NCBI RefSeq assembly: GCF_025561425.1
Contig: NZ_CP094824.1
Span: 1,612,001-1,676,000, forward strand
DNA from: Mammaliicoccus sciuri
GTDB lineage: Bacteria; Bacillota; Bacilli; Staphylococcales; Staphylococcaceae
Direction: 5' to 3'
DNA length: 64,000 bases
The notes under the pieces are model-generated. The model was not told the DNA's origin. It saw only the letters and a program-made list of their open reading frames with translations, and made no database searches. Made by a program: the position numbers and the translations under genes. Shown here piece after piece: positions 48,979 through 55,929 of this stretch. Numbering within the stretch: position 1 is the stretch's first letter; every line of letters starts with the position of its first letter.

Positions 48979-49779
48979 ATGAAGAAATTTTTAATCTTGT
49001 TACTATCTTCATTTTTATTCTTAGCAGCATGCGGTAACGATGATAGTGATGGCAGCAAAGATGATTCATCTGCAAATAAAGATTCTTCGAAATCTGATGA
49101 TGCATCTAAATCAAAAGATAGTAAGTCTGATAAAGATTCAGATAAAAAATCTGATGATAAATCTGACAGTAAATCAGACAGCAGTAAGGACTCTGATAGT
49201 AGTTCTGATGATGTTGCTTCAGGCGATTCTGCTAGTTCAAATTCAGATAGTAATAACTCCGATGATAACGGGTCTAGTGACTCTAATTCAAATGGCACTA
49301 ATGGCTCAGATGATAGTAATGGCTCAGATGGTAATAGTGCTTCAAACTCTGACTCAAGCAATTCAAATGCTAATAGTGATGATAACGCAAATAACAATAA
49401 CTCAGCTAATTCTAATGGATCAGACAATGGTGCTAATAGCAACGCTGACCAAAACAGCAATGTCGCTTCAAATGCTGATAATTCAGCAGCTAATGACGCT
49501 AATAACGCGGCTAGCAATGATGCTAACAATGCTGCAAGTAATAGTCAGTCGAATTCAGCTCTTGGTGCAGAAAAAGCTCAACAAATTTACAATGAAACAG
49601 GACAAAATCCTTACTTAAATTCTATTAATGCAGATTGGAGACAAAAATATGAAGGCGGATTAACAAATCCTGAAAAAGCTTCATTAACTGCATTAGAAAA
49701 AGGAACATACAATGGTCCTGAACAACCTGAACTATTCTATAATGCATTAGTTCAAATACAACAACAATATGCACAATAA
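48979..49779 (+). CDS. Ser/Asp/Asn-rich surface lipoprotein
   Basis: A 266-aa predicted lipoprotein: signal MKKFLILLLSSFLFLAAC, lipobox LAAC with lipidation at Cys18. Residues about 20-195 are low-complexity, passing from SD/KSDDK-rich to SN/NGSD-rich to NSNA/ANNAA-rich. This recalls the SD stalks of staphylococcal adhesins but without LPXTG. A small conserved-looking C-terminal domain (about 195-266; GAEKAQQIYNETGQNPYLNS, NPEKASLTALEKGTYNGPEQ) follows. The likely design is a stalk holding a C-terminal module away from the membrane; the ligand is unknown. AAATGGGGTT precedes ATG. Confidence 0.8.
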   Translation: MKKFLILLLSSFLFLAACGNDDSDGSKDDSSANKDSSKSDDASKSKDSKSDKDSDKKSDDKSDSKSDSSKDSDSSSDDVASGDSASSNSDSNNSDDNGSSDSNSNGTNGSDDSNGSDGNSASNSDSSNSNANSDDNANNNNSANSNGSDNGANSNADQNSNVASNADNSAANDANNAASNDANNAASNSQSNSALGAEKAQQIYNETGQNPYLNSINADWRQKYEGGLTNPEKASLTALEKGTYNGPEQPELFYNALVQIQQQYAQ

Positions 49780-49782
49780 TTT

Positions 49783-49828
49783 AAAAAGGGTGGGTTTGAA
49801 ATCAAATGATTTCTGTCCCACCTTTTTT
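49783..49828. terminator. Bidirectional terminator
   Basis: AAAAAGGTGGG-type arms: AAAAAGGGTGGGtttGAAAT pairs with ATTTCtgtCCCACCTTTTTT between the convergent lipoprotein and broken amidase genes. Confidence 0.8.
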
Positions 49829-50367
49829 TAATTCAACATATATTGTTTAATTTGTTCTATAAAATAATCTTTCATTTCATTAATAATCCACTCATCCGGC
49901 ATGCCATCTATTGTCGTCTTCCAATTCGTATGAATTTCTAACGAACGATGTGGACATTCTGTATCACTAAACTCCAAATGTAATCGAACCGTATCTCGAT
50001 TAGGTGTTAAATTATAATCAATCATATCTGAAGCGATTGCTCTTAACGTTTCTTGCTCATTTAATAAAAATTCTTCACCTGTACTCGAGAGAGATTCTAA
50101 TACTTCATACCCTAAATATTGTTCATTACCTATTGGGTTAGCAGTATGCCAGGCAATTCACTCAGTGTCAATCGCTTGCCATTGTTGATTTCTATCAATG
50201 TAATAATGTGCGATCCCTTGTACATATCTTTCTTCAGGTGCGTTTATTAATACTTCACGCCATTCATTAGCATTTAATTCACTTGCATCGTTATGGATCA
50301 CAACACCTAGTAGAGGTTGCTTTCTTTTTTCCATTTCATAATGGATATAATCATTTTGTGAAGCGAT
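49828..50367 (-). pseudogene. N-acetylmuramoyl-L-alanine amidase (Amidase_2), start lost and internal stop
   Basis: The frame from 50367 to 49828 (179 codons plus stop) reads as one Amidase_2/PGRP domain: GVVIHNDASELNANEWREV (first zinc His), then IAWHTANPIGNEQYLGYEV, RAIASDMIDYNLTPNRDTVR and TECPHRSLEIH (third zinc ligand region). It is broken twice. The codon expected to be ATG, eight bases after GGGGAGG, is ATC (50365-50367), and an in-frame TGA (50158-50160) interrupts between IDTE and IAWH. The distal 65 codons remain open. No signal peptide, so the ancestor was a cytosolic or phage-type endolysin-like amidase. Two separate point lesions argue for a real pseudogene rather than a sequencing error. 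Confidence 0.82.
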
Positions 50368-50491
50368 AATAATCCTCCCCTTTTCAATGCTTTTTTTATT
50401 TTAACACATTAAAATATTTTATTTAAAATTGTTTATCAATCGTCATACATGGTATTGTAATAAAAGGTACAATACAGGAGGTATCACGATT

Positions 50492-51415
50492 ATGACACAA
50501 CATTTTCATAGAGGGATTTTATTTTACCACCAAGCTGCTGGCCAAGGTGATATATATAAAGAACTCGGTCAAGTAACAGAAAATTTAACACAGCTTTGTG
50601 ATGAATTAACAATAAAATTAAGTAAAGAAGAAGGACAAATTCGTTCTTATTGTAAAACATTAGCTGCCAATTCAAACGAACATGCTTATGATGTTATTTT
50701 TATACTGGGCGGAGATGGAACATTAAACGAATTAATAAATGGTGTCGTAGAAAACAATCTCCAAATACCAATAGGCGTCTTACCTGGTGGAACATTCAAT
50801 GATTTCACGAAGACTTTAAATATATCTCAAAAACCAATGCAAGCTTCTCAAGATTTATTAGCGAGTCAAATTAAGTCATTTGATGTATTGGATGTCAATG
50901 GTACATATGCCCTTAACTTTGCGGGTATTGGATTGATGGTACAAAATGCTGAAAATGTTGAATCTAATCAAAAAGAATTATTAGGTAAATTCAGTTATAT
51001 TTTTTCTACAATCAAAACGGTAGCTAACCCAGAAATTTATCAATATGAATTAACAGCTGATAACGAAATATATTCAGGTGAAACTTCAATGATTTTGATT
51101 GCGAATGGCCAACATGTAGGTGGTAGTAGAATACCTTTAGAAGATTTATCACCTAATGACGGGAAAATGAATATATTTATTTTCGACAAACAAAATTTCG
51201 GTATCATCAATGACTTCTTTAAAGTAAAAGATAGCATGAATTGGAATGAGATTAGTGATAGCATACAACATATATCATGTGAATCAGCAACGTTATCTAC
51301 TGATCCATCAGCCAAATTAGATATAGACGGTGAAATTCTGTTCGAAACACCTGTTGAAATAAAATTATTACGTGACCAAGTTAAATTACTATATGTAGAT
51401 TTGAATAATGGATAA
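50492..51415 (+). CDS. Diacylglycerol kinase family lipid kinase (DagK/YegS-like)
   Basis: A 307-aa lipid kinase. The DAGK catalytic nucleotide-binding loop FILGGDGTLNELINGVVEN is at residues about 70-88, with PIGVLPGGTFNDFTKTL next. Starts MTQHFHRGILFYHQAAGQGD. ACAGGAGGTATCACG gives a strong ribosome site for ATG 50492; the in-frame ATG at 50429 has none. Could be a paralogue of the essential DagK/YtlR group; substrate (diacylglycerol or other lipid) unresolved. Confidence 0.85.
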   Translation: MTQHFHRGILFYHQAAGQGDIYKELGQVTENLTQLCDELTIKLSKEEGQIRSYCKTLAANSNEHAYDVIFILGGDGTLNELINGVVENNLQIPIGVLPGGTFNDFTKTLNISQKPMQASQDLLASQIKSFDVLDVNGTYALNFAGIGLMVQNAENVESNQKELLGKFSYIFSTIKTVANPEIYQYELTADNEIYSGETSMILIANGQHVGGSRIPLEDLSPNDGKMNIFIFDKQNFGIINDFFKVKDSMNWNEISDSIQHISCESATLSTDPSAKLDIDGEILFETPVEIKLLRDQVKLLYVDLNNG

Positions 51416-51416
51416 A

Positions 51417-51457
51417 TTAAAGAGACTGAGACATCACATAATGTGCCAGTCTCTTTT
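51417..51457 (+). terminator. Terminator of the lipid kinase gene
   Basis: AAAGAGACTG(a)GACAT / ATGTG(c)CAGTCTCTTT hairpin right after the stop. Confidence 0.75.
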
Positions 51458-51459
51458 AT

Positions 51460-51587
51460 TTGGAAAAATCAATGTAAACGTGATGTTCAATGTTGCTTGT
51501 TTGGGTAGTCTTGATAAATACAAGGTCCTGAACATTGCTAGTTGCACTCCACTTGCAATATTCAGCCCTTTCTATTTCTAAAAATAT
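51460..51587. other. Structured intergenic stretch, possible staphylococcal repeat or RNA
   Basis: No ORF. It sits between two terminator hairpins and contains the small inverted repeat TTGCactccactTGCAA (51542-51558), CAATGTTGCTTG and GTCCTGAACATTGC. It is less AT-rich than typical spacers. It looks like the degenerate dispersed sequences common between staphylococcal genes, but I cannot verify other copies from this window. Confidence 0.3.
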
Positions 51588-51624
51588 GAAAAGAGTCTAG
51601 AACATTTCTGTCCCAGACTTTTTT
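51588..51624. terminator. Terminator 3' of the TM2 gene
   Basis: AAAAGAGTCT(a)G(a)ACA pairs with TGT(c)C(c)AGACTTTTTT; the gene at 51689-51892 ends 64 bp away on the minus strand. Confidence 0.65.
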
Positions 51625-51688
51625 CGAAAAATTATTTATAAATATATCTAGGGTTTAACAAAACTTAATAAAAGCATGTCACAACATA

Positions 51689-51892
51689 CTATGCTTGAAT
51701 ATTACCATGTTCATCAGATGGTCTAAACAATGCGAATATAGCACTGAAGAATGCGATAACATGTGGAATCCCTGTCCAACAGAATGCTAAGTGTAATAGT
51801 CCAACAACTGGTTTTTGTGCATAAAATTTATGAACACCAAAGTTTCCTAATAACACAGCTAATGCGATATAAATCCATTTATTTACGAGCAT
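51689..51892 (-). CDS. TM2 domain protein
   Basis: A 67-aa protein of two membrane helices with a short turn, MLVNKWIYIALAVLLGNFGVHKFYAQKP..., showing the TM2 hallmark G-x-F-G-x-H-K-F-Y. The tail ends FRPSDEHGNIQA. Function unknown; in bacteria TM2 proteins are common small membrane proteins. AGGAGGGATATT precedes ATG. Confidence 0.85.
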   Translation of the reverse strand: MLVNKWIYIALAVLLGNFGVHKFYAQKPVVGLLHLAFCWTGIPHVIAFFSAIFALFRPSDEHGNIQA

Positions 51893-52008
51893 AATATCCC
51901 TCCTTCAACTATAAATATCATTATAGTCTCTATATAGATATATTACCCAAATATAAACGAACAAAATCAGAGATAGTATGACAATTTTGTCACTTATCAA
52001 TAAAAAAA

Positions 52009-52039
52009 GCTGTCTCAAGTTGTAAACTTGATGACAGCT
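52009..52039 (-). terminator. Terminator 3' of the 69-aa protein gene
   Basis: AGCTGTC(t)CAAGTT / AACTTG(at)GACAGCT hairpin directly after the stop codon at 52047. Confidence 0.8.
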
Positions 52040-52046
52040 AAATGCA

Positions 52047-52256
52047 TTAGTTCCCTAAATAGTCATTAAAATCAGCAATAAATTGTTCTTTGTTCTGTGC
52101 TGAAGGATATTGTAATCCACCTAAAATAATAGATTGGCTACTTATTGTAATAAAGTCATAATCAATGGAATGTCTCAAAAATATATTTTTTGCTTCTTCT
52201 TGATTGTATTTATTCTCTAAATTCTCAAATACGATAATCTTTTTATCAAAAAACAT
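52047..52256 (-). CDS. Unrecognised 69-aa protein
   Basis: I do not recognise the family. The protein starts MFFDKKIIVFENLENKYNQ, with YDFITISSQSIILGGLQYPS in the middle and ends IADFNDYLGN; small, acidic and likely alpha/beta. GGAGGCAGTT gives a strong ribosome site for ATG 52256, better than the in-frame one at 52268, which overlaps it. It has its own terminator. Near other small unknown genes in the accessory-looking stretch. Confidence 0.65.
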   Translation of the reverse strand: MFFDKKIIVFENLENKYNQEEAKNIFLRHSIDYDFITISSQSIILGGLQYPSAQNKEQFIADFNDYLGN

Positions 52257-52400
52257 AACTGCCTCCAAAAAACTTAATATATAAATACTACAAAACTATA
52301 TTAAGCGAATCTAGAGGGAATTGATGTAAATGATTATTAATATTGTATAATTGCATATATTTTATAGATTTACAGAACAAATTTAAATGATTATGATTGA

Positions 52401-52565
52401 TTATGAATTTTTGATAAACTCTTTTTCTAGATGATTCATCATTTTTTGGGCTTTTTTTAATCCTGGAGATTCGCTTTCATCTTCCATTTGTTCGAGTTCC
52501 ACTATATTGAATTGCACTTCTTTCTTTAAAGTGTCCCACATTTTTTGATATACACGTTCTTCCAT
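52401..52565 (-). CDS. Unrecognised 54-aa acidic helical protein
   Basis: ATG 52565 to TAA 52401 encodes MEERVYQKMWDTLKKEVQFN, then IVELEQMEDESESPGLKKAQ and KMMNHLEKEFIKNS. AAGGAGG lies 9 bases before ATG. The composition (many Glu/Lys/Met/Leu, few beta formers) suggests a helical hairpin. I do not know its family. It is below usual length cut-offs but the ribosome site and codon pattern make it credible. Confidence 0.6.
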   Translation of the reverse strand: MEERVYQKMWDTLKKEVQFNIVELEQMEDESESPGLKKAQKMMNHLEKEFIKNS

Positions 52566-52653
52566 TATAGTCAGCCTCCTTGAAAATCTACTTTCTATAT
52601 AATATTTACCCTATTCATGGTTACACAATCATCATTAAACTTAGATAGGTAAA

Positions 52654-53022
52654 TCAATGTAAAATAGTAGATTCTAATAAATACTTTTGATTATATTTCA
52701 CAGCAAGCTTGTATATAAATGTAATTAAACTTTGGTATTGAATTTCATTTTTTTGATATTGTGATTTATACTTCAAGTATTGGTTACGTTCTTCTTCAGT
52801 AGCAATTTTCTTAAAATACCCCCACATATGATCATAAGTGTTGATAATTGAACCTTTAGTCGGAACTATGTCTTTAGCATCATCAATCATACTTTGTAAA
52901 TCGTCATATGTTATATTTCCCTTTAAATCTTCTCTTATATTTAAATATGACTTTTGACTATGCATCATAACATTATATTTTTCATGTCTCCATAACTTTT
53001 CCATATCTGCTCTCTTACTCAT
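52654..53022 (-). CDS. YbgA-like (DUF1722) protein
   Basis: A 122-aa protein matching the stand-alone DUF1722/YbgA pattern: KLWRHEKYNVMMHSQKSYLN (residues 9-28; compare H-K-Y-x-V-M-A-H-S in YbgA), then TYDHMWGYFKKIATEEERNQ (about 62-81; compare H-V-x-G-Y-F-K-K) and SLITFIYKLAVKYNQKYLLEST. Exact activity is unknown, but DUF1722 genes are often next to or fused with DNA photolyase or thiouracil desulfurase genes. It lies 4 bp after the pyrimidine-dimer glycosylase-like gene, forming one operon. Confidence 0.72.
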   Translation of the reverse strand: MSKRADMEKLWRHEKYNVMMHSQKSYLNIREDLKGNITYDDLQSMIDDAKDIVPTKGSIINTYDHMWGYFKKIATEEERNQYLKYKSQYQKNEIQYQSLITFIYKLAVKYNQKYLLESTILH

Positions 53023-53026
53023 GATA

Positions 53027-53500
53027 TCACCTACTTACATTACACCGAGGTGCAATTTTATCTGCTGTCCATTTCATAAATAGTAATTTTTCATATTCTA
53101 AATAAGCTTCGTCATTCATTAATTTCGTTTCACCATAAACAAATATAGGTGGTAACTTTTCAGTAGAAAATACACCATCTTTAATGCCAGTATCAATCAT
53201 ATAACCCATATTTGAAATTTGATGTTCAAAGTCTTTTGACCTTTTCCCGCCTCTTCTTCTATGTTCTTTATCCATGGCTAATAATAATTCATAAGTGTCA
53301 GTTAAATAAGGATAGCCATCATTAAAAACATGCTTCACGATAGGATGACTTAAATAACGTGTATTGCCATCAATATATTCGAGCTTAGCTAGACATACAT
53401 TAATAATTTGATAAAGTTCTAATACTTGTTTAGAAAGTCGACGGTTATCTAGAAATTTTGCGCTTATTTCATGATTCTCATGAACTCTAAAAATTTGCAT
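53027..53500 (-). CDS. Pyrimidine dimer DNA glycosylase family protein (Pyr_excise)
   Basis: A 157-aa protein resembling the bacterial Pyr_excise family (related to T4 endonuclease V): MQIFRVHENHEISAKFLDNR, RLSKQVLELYQIINVCLA, YLSHPIVKHVFNDGYPYL and LAMDKEHRRRGGKRS. Such proteins are predicted to remove UV-induced pyrimidine dimers by base excision. The T4 enzyme uses its N-terminal Thr2 amine as nucleophile; here residue 2 is Gln, so activity, if any, would depend on another mechanism. AGAGAGGAATT precedes ATG. It is upstream of and in an operon with the DUF1722 gene. Confidence 0.68.
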   Translation of the reverse strand: MQIFRVHENHEISAKFLDNRRLSKQVLELYQIINVCLAKLEYIDGNTRYLSHPIVKHVFNDGYPYLTDTYELLLAMDKEHRRRGGKRSKDFEHQISNMGYMIDTGIKDGVFSTEKLPPIFVYGETKLMNDEAYLEYEKLLFMKWTADKIAPRCNVSR

Positions 53501-53518
53501 TGCGTAATTCCTCTCTCA

Positions 53519-54258
53519 TTATTTAACAATCATGATGATTCCGAAACAAATCAACAACATATAAATATATTTAATTAAGGCACGTTGATCAATTTTAGTA
53601 TTAATGATATGACCCAGCCATAGTGTTAGGATGAGAAGGGGTAAAATGGCTAATAACAAATACCAAAGTGAGATTGACTAAAACCCTGAAACACCGTGAC
53701 TAAAGACAATAAAACAACCTGTAATAAAAAATGTACTTGCGAAATATTTTTTAAATCTGTTACATGCCATTTTTTCAAAGTTCCATATATAATAATCGGT
53801 ACACCGTGACTATTATAGGCACTACCTAAAACACCTGAAACAATACCTGCAATATAGTCATAAAACTTTGGAATATTTAATTTAACTTGGTATATATTCT
53901 TATAATAATTAATAAGATTAATAGCACCGTACAATAATATTAATACCCCTAAAAATTTAATAATCACATCTTCATTCGCCCATTTAACAATTACAATCCC
54001 AATAGGCGTCCCAATAATAGAACCCATTAATAAACGTTTAATAATAGACCAATCAAGATTTCCACGGCTTCTAATAAACACAGGTAAAGCCACTAATAAT
54101 CCAACTATTGCCACAACAGAAATAGACAATTTAAAATCTAAATTTAATAAAGCAAGTAATGGCATCGTGACCAAAGCCTCACCAAAACCAAACACAATTC
54201 TTACCATAGCCCCTATCAGAATTGAAAAAATAACGAGTGTCCAAATTGTAATATCCAT
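53519..54258 (-). pseudogene. TauE/SafE-family sulfite/sulfonate permease, frameshifted
   Basis: A seven- or eight-helix permease of about 246 aa if intact. The first 202 codons (start MDITIWTLVIFSILIGAMVR, ATG 54258 after AAAGGGGATTC) hold the first TauE half with FGFGEALVTMPLLALL and the second-half motif GIVSGVLGSAYNSHGVPIII. Near 53665-53685 the frame changes and a stop follows at 53650; in another frame the missing tail is still present down to 53519 (LLLAILPLLILTLWLGHIIN, then KIDQRALIKYIYMLLICFGI). Inserting one base near the CAATC at about 53675 restores one open frame. The missing tail encodes the last helices, so the product is probably inactive unless the indel is an artefact. Confidence 0.75.
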
Positions 54259-54290
54259 AGAATCCCCTTTTATATGATTATAAAATAAAA

Positions 54291-54316
54291 ACACCTTCTA
54301 AACATTAGAAAGTGTC
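54291..54316. terminator. Small hairpin between TauE and acetyltransferase genes
   Basis: ACAC(c)TTCTAA / TTAGAA(a)GTGT with a short loop in the divergent spacer; could be a terminator remnant or operator. Confidence 0.3.
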
Positions 54317-54471
54317 AAAATCTCATTAATATTCAACTATTATTATACCTTTTTTAAGTACTAAAAAATATGAAAATGGTCTGAAAAACAAGGGATACAT
54401 ACTACCTAACTTGTATATACAAGTTTAACAAGATATAATATGATCAAATACATACAAAGGGGTATTATGAT

Positions 54472-55107
54472 ATGCAGAATGATTTTGATTATATGCAAAT
54501 GCTTAAAGGTGAACTATACTTAGCGCACGATATACATGAATCTAATGGTTCAAAAAAAGGAAAAATGCTAGCAGATAAAATTAATCATACACCTATTGAA
54601 AATAGTGATGAGATTATTAAATTAGAAAAAGAACTTTTTGATAAAACAGGAGAAAATATATACTTACATCCACCACTCTATGTTGATTACGGTAGACATA
54701 TTAATATCGGTGAGAACTTTTATGCAAATATGGATTGTATATTTTTAGATGTTAATCATATCAATATTGGTGATAATGTTATGTTCGGTCCAAGAGTGAG
54801 TTTGTATACAGCAGGTCATCCAATTGATCCAACAATTCGTAATGAACAATTAGAATTTGGTCATGAAATTAATATTGGGAATAATGTATGGATTGGTGGA
54901 AATGCAGTCGTATTACCAGGCGTGTCGGTAGGAGAAAACTCTGTAATCGCATCAGGAGCAGTCGTAACAAAAGACGTGCCGCCCAATACAGTCGTAGGTG
55001 GAAATCCAGCTAAAGTCATTAAGCAAATCACAAGCTCTGATTATGACAAATGGCATCGAATGAAATTAGAATATTACGAGAAAAAACGACAATCAGTAGA
55101 AAAATGA
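54472..55107 (+). CDS. Hexapeptide-repeat O-acetyltransferase (maltose/galactoside type)
   Basis: A 211-aa left-handed beta-helix acyltransferase of the LacA/Maa/NodL group. The N-terminal Mac domain (about 8-62) starts [20 protein letters not shown]-like; the hexapeptide repeats run from about 70 to 185 ([54 protein letters not shown]). The catalytic His is in YTAGHPIDP (about residue 118). Acetyl-CoA dependent acetylation of a sugar is expected; substrate unknown. AAAGGGGTATTATGAT precedes ATG. Confidence 0.9.
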   Translation: MQNDFDYMQMLKGELYLAHDIHESNGSKKGKMLADKINHTPIENSDEIIKLEKELFDKTGENIYLHPPLYVDYGRHINIGENFYANMDCIFLDVNHINIGDNVMFGPRVSLYTAGHPIDPTIRNEQLEFGHEINIGNNVWIGGNAVVLPGVSVGENSVIASGAVVTKDVPPNTVVGGNPAKVIKQITSSDYDKWHRMKLEYYEKKRQSVEK

Positions 55108-55114
55108 TAGACTT

Positions 55115-55147
55115 TAAAAGATCATCTCTCTGTAGGTGGTCTTTTTT
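55115..55147. terminator. Bidirectional terminator
   Basis: AAAAGA(t)CA(t)CT / AG(g)TG(g)TCTTTT hairpin with T-run between convergent genes. Confidence 0.65.
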
Positions 55148-55150
55148 GAT

Positions 55151-55630
55151 TTAATAAAATCCTAATATTCTCCCTACAATACCTATTATAATTAGAGTTG
55201 TGGCAATATACCATTTTATTTGAGTATGTTTCATCTCTTCCGTTTTTGCCTTTCCTTTTTCATCAAATAAAGATACGAGATCATCTTTTAAATCTTTTAT
55301 ATCTGTTTTAAGATCTATTCTTATGCTATTCAAATCTGTTTTGAGCTTTGTTCTCATGCTATTCATATCTTCTTTCAGCTCTGTTCTCATGCTATTCATA
55401 TCTTCTTTGAGCTCTGTTCTTAAATTACTCATATCTTGTTTGAGCTCTGTTCTTAAATTACCCATATCTTGTTTAAACTCTGACCTTAAATTATTTATAT
55501 CTGTTTTTAATTCTAATCTTGTTGTAGTTAATTCTTGCTTTAATTCCTTGATATTATCTTCAAGTTTATTAAAGCGAGAGTCCATATGGTTTTTATGTTC
55601 TTCAAATTCTGGTCTTGTTACAAAATCCAT
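55151..55630 (-). CDS. Hendecad-repeat coiled-coil protein with C-terminal membrane anchor
   Basis: A 159-aa protein. After MDFVTRPEFEEHKNHMDSRF comes a long helix (about 20-125) built of 11-residue units, such as LRTELKQDMSN, LRTELKEDMNS, MRTELKEDMNS, MRTKLKTDLNS and IRIDLKTDIKD; at DNA level this is a 33-bp tandem repeat at about 55310-55490. Hendecads favour a right-handed, straight coiled coil. The last 20 residues are one hydrophobic helix (WYIATTLIIIGIVGRILGFY), so the rod would project from the membrane. Resembles DUF1640/Bdr-like proteins in design; I claim no function. ATG 55630 is chosen because AGAGGTG is 6 bases ahead. Confidence 0.78.
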   Translation of the reverse strand: MDFVTRPEFEEHKNHMDSRFNKLEDNIKELKQELTTTRLELKTDINNLRSEFKQDMGNLRTELKQDMSNLRTELKEDMNSMRTELKEDMNSMRTKLKTDLNSIRIDLKTDIKDLKDDLVSLFDEKGKAKTEEMKHTQIKWYIATTLIIIGIVGRILGFY

Positions 55631-55779
55631 TTTTATCACCTCTTAGTTGTTAATATTATTTTAGCGTGGTGTGAGATAACGAACGATATCTCAGTCTATT
55701 TTATTCTCTATATTTTATATTATTATAAAATATATTTATTTTTAAATCAAGTTTTACTACGCCTATTTACCTCTTCTAC

Positions 55780-55858
55780 TTTAGTTACAATTCTTCGACT
55801 TTTGTTACTATAGACGCCCTTAGTTACAATTCACCAGACTTTTGTTACTATGTCCGCC
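55780..55858. repeat. GTTAC tandem repeat, 20-bp period (copy 2)
   Basis: Four clear units: type A at 55780-55798 (TTTAGTTACAATTCTTCGA) and 55819-55838 (CTTAGTTACAATTCACCAGA), type B at 55799-55818 (CTTTTGTTACTATAGACGCC) and 55839-55858 (CTTTTGTTACTATGTCCGCC), then a degenerate unit to about 55878. Closely related to copy 1 at 39071-39171. This occupies most of the 299-bp gap between the coiled-coil gene and glnA; the AT-rich 55631-55779 part shows nothing else. Confidence 0.8.
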
Positions 55859-55893
55859 CTTATCCACATACCCCCAAAAATCCAGACACAAAA

Positions 55894-55921
55894 AACCCTC
55901 AAAGCTTATCCTTTGAGGGTT
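55894..55921 (-). terminator. Terminator of glnRA
   Basis: Perfect 11-bp stem AACCCTCAAAG / CTTTGAGGGTT immediately after the glnA stop. Confidence 0.85.
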
Positions 55922-55929
55922 AATAGCAA

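Noticed and set aside
48930-49529. Long antisense and shifted frames over the Ser/Asp-rich lipoprotein gene (for example a Leu/Ser/Glu-rich 199-aa frame on the minus strand)
   Set aside because: They are shadows created by the biased TCA/GAT/AAT codons of the lipoprotein; no ribosome site or sensible protein composition.
52654-53500. Toxin-antitoxin or phage-defence pair
   Set aside because: Both proteins fit DNA-repair associated families better and lack toxin or antitoxin features.
55310-55490. 33-bp tandem repeats that might suggest a CRISPR array
   Set aside because: Units are contiguous with no spacers and encode in-frame 11-residue hendecads.
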